9,892 nt of DNA from Candidatus Nomurabacteria bacterium RIFCSPHIGHO2_01_FULL_39_10 (GTDB lineage Bacteria; Patescibacteriota; Minisyncoccia; Phycocordibacterales; UBA9973). The position numbers and the translations under genes are program-made. The stretch spans positions 1 through 9,892 of the forward strand of contig MFTJ01000017.1 of the NCBI GenBank assembly GCA_001786805.1, read 5' to 3'. The notes below the pieces were generated by a model. The model did no database searches. It saw only the letters and a list, made by a program, of their open reading frames with translations, and was not told where the DNA came from. This document shows positions 5,929 to 9,892 of the stretch, piece by piece; the first letter of the stretch is position 1; the number at the start of each line of letters is the position of its first letter.

Positions 5929-7425
5929 TTATTTAAGCATATTTATTAATAATTGCTTACTGACCACCGGATTCGCCGAACCTTTGGTTTCTTTCATTAT
6001 TTGCCCCACCAAAGACATTATAGCTTGTTCTTTGCCGGCTTTGTAGTCTGCTACAACTTTCGGATTGGCATCTATTATTTTTTGGGCTATTTTTTTGAGT
6101 TCGCCTGTGTCGCTACTTTGAAGCAAACCTTCTGACTTAGCAAATTCTTCAGGCTCTTCGTTAAAAAAATCTATATTAGTAGCAAAATGCCCTAACATAT
6201 CTTTCGCGGCACGAGAACTAATTTGTCCCTCCATATACATTTTAACAATTTTCGCAAATTTTATTGCATTTGGTAATCTTGTTGTACCTTCAACTAAACG
6301 AGTTTGGATAAAACCTAATAAATCATTAATAATGAAATTACATCTGACCTCTATAGCTTTTTTATCAACAAGATTAGGGGCAAACTCTTTTTCAAACCAC
6401 TCACTAAGTTCTGGTTTATTTATAAATACTTCTACATATTCCTCTTTTATTCCAAAATCTTTTTTATATCTCGCGCGCTTCGCCTCCGGCAACTCTGGCA
6501 ATTCTTTTTTCATTTTTTCTAAATCAAAAGCTTTATGCAGATATAATTTCGGCAAGTCCGGCTCCGGGAAATATCTGTAATCTGCGCTTTCTTCTTTTTT
6601 TCTTTGCGAAAAAGTCTTTTGTTTGGCTTCGTCCCAACCTCGAGTCTCCTGCGCTATCTCACTCCCCTTTCCGCTTTCCAAAAGTTCTGTCATTCTGTCT
6701 ATCTCAAATTTGATTGCTTTCTCAACACTTTTAAAAGAGTTCAAGTTCTTTACTTCCACTTTTGTACCTAGTTTTTTAGCGTCTGTTGAGACAGAAATAT
6801 TCGCCTCCACCCGCATTTCCCCTTTTTCCATATTCGCTTCTGAAACGCCCAAATACCAAAGTATCAATTGCAACTCCTTTGCAAACTTCGAAGCCGTTTT
6901 GGCTGTGTCTTCCGCATTGTCAAAAGTATGAGCCTCAGTCACGAGCTCCATGAGCGGCACTCCCGCTCTATTAAAATCAACCAAGCTATATCCACCAAGA
7001 TCGCCTGCCCCGTAGGAAGCTGTATTTTTTTCTTGCTTTCCTTCGGGGTGCTTATTGTTCGCCGTATCTTCTTCTAAATGCACGCGAGTGATGTCTATAC
7101 CCGCCAAATGCCCACCGGAAACTATCGGGTATTTGTACTGCGAAATCTGATAGCCCTTTGGAATATCCGGATAAAAATAATTTTTGCGGTCAAATTCCGT
7201 GAAGTCGGCAATCGTACCATTTACCGCGAGTCCCACTTTGATAACATTCTCAATAGCTTTTTTATTCAAAGTGGGCATTGCCCCCGGATGCGCCATGCAA
7301 ACTGGGCAAATATTAGTGTTCGGCTTTTCTTCATCGGGATTATTCATGCAAGCGCAAAACATCTTGGTTAAAGTTTTTAACTCAGCGTGAATCTCTAATC
7401 CAATTGTAGGATAATATTTATTCAT
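5929..7425 (-). CDS. gatB: Aspartyl/glutamyl-tRNA amidotransferase subunit B
   Basis: GatB is the kinase/tRNA-recognition subunit of GatCAB, which converts Glu-tRNA(Gln) and/or Asp-tRNA(Asn) to the amidated forms in organisms lacking the cognate synthetase. The 498 residues contain GLEIHAELKTLTKMFC (9-24), a CxC...CxxC group (Cys24, 26, 40, 43) that probably binds zinc, RKNYFYPDIPKGYQISQY (80-97), RVHLEEDT, YSLVDFNRAGVPLMELVTE, VEVKNLNSFK, QETRGWDE and DYRYFPEPDLP. The C-terminal GatB/YqeY-type tail ends with GQIMKETKGSANP. Residues 126-140 are encoded by a palindromic element between RVHLEEDT and YSLVDFNR, making this loop unusually long. The ATG at 7425 overlaps (ATGA) the stop of an upstream 29-codon ORF that repeats the gatB N-terminus. 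gatA and gatC are not in the window. It is the first full gene of the gatB-aldolase-oxidoreductase operon. Confidence 0.97.
   Translation of the reverse strand: MNKYYPTIGLEIHAELKTLTKMFCACMNNPDEEKPNTNICPVCMAHPGAMPTLNKKAIENVIKVGLAVNGTIADFTEFDRKNYFYPDIPKGYQISQYKYPIVSGGHLAGIDITRVHLEEDTANNKHPEGKQEKNTASYGAGDLGGYSLVDFNRAGVPLMELVTEAHTFDNAEDTAKTASKFAKELQLILWYLGVSEANMEKGEMRVEANISVSTDAKKLGTKVEVKNLNSFKSVEKAIKFEIDRMTELLESGKGSEIAQETRGWDEAKQKTFSQRKKEESADYRYFPEPDLPKLYLHKAFDLEKMKKELPELPEAKRARYKKDFGIKEEYVEVFINKPELSEWFEKEFAPNLVDKKAIEVRCNFIINDLLGFIQTRLVEGTTRLPNAIKFAKIVKMYMEGQISSRAAKDMLGHFATNIDFFNEEPEEFAKSEGLLQSSDTGELKKIAQKIIDANPKVVADYKAGKEQAIMSLVGQIMKETKGSANPVVSKQLLINMLK
7006..7050 (-). repeat. Palindromic element inside gatB (HPEG...GAG type)
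   Basis: CCCCG-T-AGGAA-GC (7008-7020) pairs with GC-T-TTCCT-T-CGGGG (7035-7048): a 12-bp imperfect stem with one mismatch, one bulge and a 14-nt loop. The outer ends are TGCCCC and GGGGTG, and the left flank shares 14 identical bases (CGCCTGCCCCGTAG) with the element at 7438-7472. It is 45 nt long, in frame, and encodes gatB residues 126-140 beginning His-Pro. Part of the HPEG stretch could be native gatB sequence, so the boundary is uncertain. Confidence 0.6.
7387..7422 (-). repeat. gatB 5'-end duplication, gene-proximal copy
   Basis: This is the second copy of a 36-nt segment (gatB codons 2-13, NKYYPTIGLEIH). It matches 7470-7505 at 29 of 36 positions. Six of the seven differences are synonymous; the remaining one is Pro (here) versus Leu. 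Confidence 0.85.
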
Positions 7426-7437
7426 AAATTCCGCGCC

Positions 7438-7472
7438 TGCCCCGTAGCGAGCTTTGCTCTGCTACTGGGGTG
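7438..7472 (-). repeat. Palindromic element between the two gatB starts
   Basis: CCCC-GTAGC-GAGC (7440-7452) pairs with GCTC-t-GCTAC-t-GGGG (7456-7470): 13 bp of stem with two single-base bulges and a TTT loop. The outer ends are TGCCCC and GGGGTG, as in the elements at 4726-4749 and 7006-7050. At 35 nt it is not a multiple of three, unlike the two in-frame copies, and it shifts the upstream gatB copy into an early stop. Confidence 0.8.
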
Positions 7473-7505
7473 TATTTCAAGACCAATTGTAAGATAATAT
7501 TTGTT
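7470..7505 (-). repeat. gatB 5'-end duplication, promoter-proximal copy
   Basis: First copy of the 36-nt gatB segment (codons 3-14 of the leader ORF, NKYYLTIGLEIH). It is cut at the His codon, which is also the first codon (CAC) of the palindromic element. Confidence 0.85.
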
Positions 7506-7517
7506 TGCCATAACCTA

Positions 7518-7546
7518 ATTATAATAACATATTAAAATTATTTTAA
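7518..7546 (-). promoter_or_regulatory. Promoter of the gatB operon
   Basis: On the minus strand TTAAAA (7546-7541) and a perfect TATAAT (7523-7518) are 17 bp apart. The -10 ends 6 nt before the ATG of the leader ORF at 7511, so the mRNA is predicted to be leaderless. Repeat A (7565-7598) is centred about 70 bp upstream of the expected start point, a position open to an activator. Confidence 0.65.
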
Positions 7547-7564
7547 TAAATTTTTCTACCTATC

Positions 7565-7598
7565 CTTACGATGTCGAACATATGTAAAAGATAGTAAG
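7565..7598. repeat. 34-bp palindromic repeat A, downstream of the PaaX/Cas2-like gene
   Basis: It is identical at 31 of 34 positions to repeat B (8209-8242); the last 22 positions are invariant. The repeat is a wide imperfect palindrome: CTTAC at the left edge, GTAAG at the right edge, and ACATATGT at the centre, with 12 of 17 base pairs symmetric. It starts 8 bp past the stop codon of the PaaX/Cas2-like gene and lies upstream of the gatB promoter. Confidence 0.85.
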
Positions 7599-7606
7599 AT
7601 TCATAG

Positions 7607-8182
7607 TTAGTTTTCAATCTTTGATTTTAAAGTGCCATTTTTTGTGACTTCCAAAATTTCCACATAATCCATAATTTCCAACCTGCTCAAATCAGCAATA
7701 AATCTCTCCGGCAATAAAACTTTTCCAACCCAGACACTTTTATGCACCAAATTAAAACCGAGCATTCGCAGCATGTCTCTTAAAATATTTCTCTCTTTAT
7801 TAAAAGCAATTGGGATATCATAACTTATCACCACAACCGTCTCCCCTGTTTTTTTCTTATATAAATCTTTGTTTAAAGGGAGTGAGTTTTTGAAATTATT
7901 TAATTTATCTTTTCCTTTATCGCTTAAGTAAATCTGCCTTGAGTTGGTTTCTAAAATCAGTCCTTGGCTTTTTAATTTATATAGGTAGTTTTTAAGATTG
8001 TTAACTTTTTGCTTATTTAATTGTGAAGTAATTCTTTTGTCTTGTATTTTTGAAGCTTCGTATCTTATTTTGCCACTTGTCGCGCCATATCCTGCTTTTA
8101 GAAAAGCATTGAAAAAGTCAATCTGATCTAGCACCCCATCGTTTACAGAATTAAGAATTTTGTAAATAATTTCTCCTTTCAT
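7607..8182 (-). CDS. PaaX-like winged-helix protein with Cas2-like C-terminal domain
   Basis: Residues about 1-95 look like a winged-helix DNA-binding region, with basic helices (KIQDKRITSQLNKQKVNNLK, 45-64), then LKSQGLILETNSRQIYLSDKG as the wing. Residues about 114-180 resemble the ferredoxin-like Cas2 fold found in PaaX-family repressors: TVVVISYDIP (115-124), KERNILRDMLRMLGFNLVHK (129-148), SVWVG (149-153). Asp122 sits where Cas2 nucleases carry their first-strand Asp. No cas1, other cas gene or CRISPR array is present, so a CRISPR role is not supported. A DNA-binding regulator is more likely. The gene is monocistronic, with its own promoter, and is bracketed by two 34-bp palindromes, one covering its -35 region. 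It could autoregulate through them. The length of 191 residues is shorter than classical PaaX. The target effector is unknown. Confidence 0.75.
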   Translation of the reverse strand: MKGEIIYKILNSVNDGVLDQIDFFNAFLKAGYGATSGKIRYEASKIQDKRITSQLNKQKVNNLKNYLYKLKSQGLILETNSRQIYLSDKGKDKLNNFKNSLPLNKDLYKKKTGETVVVISYDIPIAFNKERNILRDMLRMLGFNLVHKSVWVGKVLLPERFIADLSRLEIMDYVEILEVTKNGTLKSKIEN

Positions 8183-8189
8183 TTCAGAT

Positions 8190-8195
8190 ATTATA
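8190..8195 (-). promoter_or_regulatory. Extended -10 promoter of the PaaX/Cas2-like gene
   Basis: TGTTATAAT on the minus strand is a consensus extended -10 (TATAAT at 8195-8190). It ends 7 nt before the ATG at 8182, predicting a leaderless transcript. The -35 region (about 8212-8221) falls inside repeat B; TTGAGA at 8221-8216 is -35-like but 20 bp away. Confidence 0.65.
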
Positions 8196-8208
8196 ACATA
8201 ATTAATAC

Positions 8209-8242
8209 CTTACCATCTCAAACATATGTAAAAGATAGTAAG
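8209..8242. repeat. 34-bp palindromic repeat B, over the -35 region of the PaaX/Cas2-like gene
   Basis: The copy is more symmetric than repeat A: 13 of 17 pairs match, with CTTACCATCT against AGATAGTAAG at the edges and ACATATGT at the centre. It is centred about 43 bp upstream of the predicted start point, so a bound protein would block or contact RNA polymerase. It also lies 22 bp past the stop of the 126-residue gene. The likely role is an operator; an end sequence of a small mobile cassette is the alternative. Confidence 0.85.
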
Positions 8243-8263
8243 AAAAAGATTATATTTTTAATA

Positions 8264-8644
8264 TTATGATAATTCTTTGATTAAAACGTCCAGCACTTTA
8301 TTGGCTTTGTCAATATCCACTTGAGTATAAAATCTTTTAGTTCCCCTGATGGTGTCGCAGAATTTTAAAAATTCTTCGCATTCTTCTTTGGTTTCAGAAC
8401 TATTTATCAATTTTATTCGTTTTAAATACTCAATAGTTGTAAATACGCCATTAAAAAAATTGGTTCTACATTTATATTTATGATAATTTGGCATACCAGG
8501 CAGTAATCTTTCCAACGGAAATTCTTCTATGTAATCAAATCTCAAGCCGCGAATAAATTCTAGATACTCTTTCTTTTTTGCTAAAAGTTCTTCAGGACTT
8601 AATTTTATTTTTATATCTTGATATTGTTTTAATTTTTCTTCCAT
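8264..8644 (-). CDS. Protein of unknown function, 126 residues
   Basis: I do not recognise this protein. It is predicted soluble and mostly helical, rich in Lys, Glu and Leu. A charged N-terminal helix (1-35) is followed by an aromatic middle segment (RGLRFDYIEEFPLERLLPGM at 32-51), HKYKCRTNFFNGVFTTIEYL at 55-74, and a C-terminal helical part with two cysteines (EECEEFLKFCDTIRG) and a final helix (VDIDKANKVLDVLIKEL). There is no signal peptide, membrane segment or obvious catalytic motif. The ATG follows the obg stop by 11 nt with no Shine-Dalgarno, so it is probably the last gene of the MYG1-like/obg operon. TATTTT overlaps the spacer but only 4 nt before the ATG, too close for a convincing promoter. 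The next feature is repeat B. Confidence 0.7.
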   Translation of the reverse strand: MEEKLKQYQDIKIKLSPEELLAKKKEYLEFIRGLRFDYIEEFPLERLLPGMPNYHKYKCRTNFFNGVFTTIEYLKRIKLINSSETKEECEEFLKFCDTIRGTKRFYTQVDIDKANKVLDVLIKELS

Positions 8645-8655
8645 AAGTAAAATAT

Positions 8656-9648
8656 TTATTTTCTCTTTAAAATTTTCACCAGCGCGTCCGCAAACTTTTT
8701 TACCATTTTATCATCGTATAACGAGACTGCAAAAACATTCTTGCTGATTTTTTGAAAGTCTTTTATTTTCTTTGCAACAATTTTTTCATCCACGACATCC
8801 GTCTTCGTCAAAATAATTATTTCTTCTTTTTCAGACAAACCATCAGCGCCTAAACTTAAACTTTTGTCGTATTTTAGGAGTTCCTTGCGGACTTCTTTGT
8901 AGCTCTTCATCATGTTTGGATTCTCGAAAGACACCAGATGAGCAATCATTTTGGTGCGCTTAATGTGGCGCAAAAATTTCACGCCGAGACCTTTGCCTTC
9001 CGAAGCGCCCTCAATCAGCCCCGGAATGTCCGCAATAATATAGCCGTGAAAATCTCCCAAGTTTGGGTCAAGGGTGGTAAAAGGATAATCCCCCACTTTA
9101 GCATCTGCATTTGTAAGCGCATTCAATAGCGAAGACTTGCCTGCGTTCGGTAAACCCACAAATCCAATATCCGCAAAAAGCTCCAATTCTATTTTGAAAT
9201 CTCCTTTTTCCCCTTCTTGCCCGATTTTACTTTCATACGGAGTCGTATTGACGGAGCTTTTGAAATGTTCATTTCCAAAACCGCCATAGCCTCCTTTTAA
9301 AAGCAGAATTTCTTCTCCTTCTTTTGTTAATTGCCATTTCTCATCAGTCGCGAGATTGGTAATAATAGAACCGACGGGTAATTGCAAAATAAAATCTTCT
9401 CCGTTTTTTCCATGCAGGCTTTTACTCCCGCCGTCCTCTCCCCGTCCGGCGATGAATTTCTTTTTTGCTTTATACTTTGAAAGTATGTGGATGTCGCGGA
9501 CGGCCATCACATAAAAATTCCCGCCTCGGCCGCCGTCTCCGCCCGCAGGCCCCCCTTTGGGTATGAATTTTTCTTGCCGCCAGCGCACCACGCCGTCGCC
9601 CCCGCGTCCGGCTTCCGTATATATCTTCATTTCATCAATAAAAGCCAT
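8656..9648 (-). CDS. obg: GTPase Obg (CgtA), short form without C-terminal OCT domain
   Basis: Obg is an essential GTPase that acts in 50S subunit assembly and stress signalling. Residues 1-157 are the glycine-rich Obg fold (AGRGGDGVVRWRQEKFIPKG, GGPAGGDGGRGGNFY, GGYGGFGNEHFKSS). Residues about 158-330 are the G domain: G1 GLPNAGKSS (165-173), switch I YPFTTLDPNLG (188-198) with the conserved Thr pair, G3 DIPGLIEGAS (207-216), and G4 as TKTD (281-284) in place of the usual NKxD. The G5 region is around VFAVSL (305-310). The protein ends right after the G domain at 330 residues, so it lacks the variable C-terminal OCT domain of longer homologues such as those of Bacillus. The ATG is 4 nt after the stop of the MYG1-like gene, indicating one operon; no Shine-Dalgarno is visible. 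Confidence 0.97.
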   Translation of the reverse strand: MAFIDEMKIYTEAGRGGDGVVRWRQEKFIPKGGPAGGDGGRGGNFYVMAVRDIHILSKYKAKKKFIAGRGEDGGSKSLHGKNGEDFILQLPVGSIITNLATDEKWQLTKEGEEILLLKGGYGGFGNEHFKSSVNTTPYESKIGQEGEKGDFKIELELFADIGFVGLPNAGKSSLLNALTNADAKVGDYPFTTLDPNLGDFHGYIIADIPGLIEGASEGKGLGVKFLRHIKRTKMIAHLVSFENPNMMKSYKEVRKELLKYDKSLSLGADGLSEKEEIIILTKTDVVDEKIVAKKIKDFQKISKNVFAVSLYDDKMVKKFADALVKILKRK

Positions 9649-9652
9649 AAAA

Positions 9653-9892
9653 TTAGGTTCTAGGTTCTAGCAATGCAAGCTTTGCAAGCGCTATCGCCCC
9701 TTCTTTTGATTTTGCAACCGCCAAGAAAAGACCCCGGTGGCAGAACACCGCATCTGACACGCCGGTAACTTTCTGCAATTCTTCGTCGCGAAGCCCCGCC
9801 CATCCGCCAGGAAAATCTTTTCTGTTCTTGAAACTTTTCGGGTCTGCCCGGACCGCTTTTGCCCTCAAAGTCTCTCCGCCCTCGTTTGTTTG
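9653..9892 (-). CDS. MYG1-family (UPF0160) metal-dependent hydrolase, C-terminal fragment at window edge
   Basis: The frame is open to the right edge; 79 residues are visible, starting QTNEGGETLRAKAV. The segment FKNRKDFPGGWAGLRDEELQ, then VTGVSDAVFCHRGLFLAVAK and SKEGAIALAKLAL, matches the C-terminal region of MYG1/UPF0160 proteins (pattern: R+x(2)P..W.GLRDEEL..V.G....+FCH...F....KT+EGAL). MYG1 proteins belong to the DHH-like phosphoesterase group, and eukaryotic MYG1 is reported as an exonuclease; the bacterial role is unclear. The catalytic N-terminus lies outside the window, so activity cannot be judged. The last codons (LLEPRT) are made by a tandem TAGGTTC repeat. It is the upstream gene of the obg operon. 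Confidence 0.8.
   Translation of the reverse strand, partial: QTNEGGETLRAKAVRADPKSFKNRKDFPGGWAGLRDEELQKVTGVSDAVFCHRGLFLAVAKSKEGAIALAKLALLEPRT
9654..9670. repeat. Short tandem repeat at the MYG1-like / obg junction
   Basis: TAGGTTC occurs twice in tandem followed by TAG. On the coding strand it supplies the last residues (LEPR) and part of the stop of the MYG1-like gene, and lies just upstream of the obg ATG. Its ends (CTAG) are self-complementary. Only two units are present. Confidence 0.6.

Larger units (their letters stand above)
7422..7511 (-). pseudogene. 29-codon leader ORF: truncated, diverged copy of the gatB start
   Basis: The frame opens MANKYYLTIGLEIH, which repeats the gatB N-terminus, then runs through a palindromic element (PSSRAKLATGQA) and stops after RNL. 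Its TGA overlaps the ATG of gatB (ATGA), so ribosomes finishing it could reinitiate on gatB. The only recognisable promoter lies 6 nt upstream of this ORF and not upstream of the gatB ATG, so the leaderless transcript should begin with this ORF. It may be a remnant of an earlier gatB start broken by element insertion, now kept as a translated leader. Expression and function are inferred. Confidence 0.65.

Noticed and set aside
7470..7511. Alternative gatB start at 7511 by frameshift into the main frame
   Set aside because: The upstream copy repeats the same N-terminal residues and runs into a stop; a fused product would carry the GLEIH segment twice. Reinitiation at the ATGA overlap is simpler.
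7565..8242. CRISPR array, because of a Cas2-like protein and two 34-bp repeats
   Set aside because: There are only two repeats, 610 bp apart with a whole gene between them, and no spacers, cas1 or leader. The protein has a winged-helix region typical of PaaX regulators.

Overview
The window looks like a piece of a small, AT-rich bacterial genome, most likely a Candidate Phyla Radiation / Patescibacteria (Parcubacteria-like) organism. This is an inference. It rests on protein character (a CTC-type bL25 with a charged tail, an Obg of only 330 residues, a class I aldolase, a PaaX/Cas2-like protein), very tight gene packing, and almost no Shine-Dalgarno sequences. TGA serves as a normal stop, so there is no sign of the TGA=Gly code of SR1/Gracilibacteria.

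Layout. Positions 1-1105 (minus) hold the 5' part of a secreted coiled-coil plus lytic-transglycosylase-like cell-wall enzyme that runs off the left edge. Divergent from it, 1173-2513 (plus) encodes a HEAT-like repeat protein with a possible kinase-like C-terminal domain. It converges, 7 bp apart, on ribosomal protein bL25 (2521-3216, minus). Next is a minus-strand operon, gatB (5929-7425) - class I fructose-bisphosphate aldolase (4929-5927) - GlcD/LldD-type FAD oxidoreductase (3241-4932), with 1-nt or overlapping junctions. Upstream of gatB is a 29-codon ORF that is a diverged second copy of the gatB 5' end. Then comes a PaaX/Cas2-like gene (7607-8182, minus) bracketed by two near-identical 34-bp palindromic repeats. 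At the right edge is a second minus-strand operon: MYG1-type protein (partial, 9653-9892) - obg (8656-9648) - a 126-residue protein of unknown function (8264-8644).

Three layers of structure go beyond the gene list. First, four short palindromic elements share GC-rich ends (TGCCCC...GGGGTG in three, one GGGGTG-type end in the fourth). Two sit in frame in the FAD oxidoreductase, one in frame in gatB, and one separates the two copies of the gatB start. Second, the PaaX/Cas2-like gene and its flanking palindromes look like a regulator with its operators or a small mobile cassette. Third, all five genes heading a visible transcription unit have a -10-like hexamer ending 6-7 nt before the ATG, which predicts leaderless mRNAs; genes inside operons follow by tiny gaps or ATGA overlaps.

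Functionally the genes cover translation (GatB for tRNA amidation, bL25, Obg), central carbon metabolism (aldolase, FAD-dependent 2-hydroxyacid dehydrogenase-like enzyme) and cell-wall remodelling. The PaaX/Cas2-like, HEAT-repeat and 126-residue proteins are the least understood. No tRNA, rRNA, CRISPR array or insertion sequence was recognised, and no gene-free stretch exceeds 100 bp.
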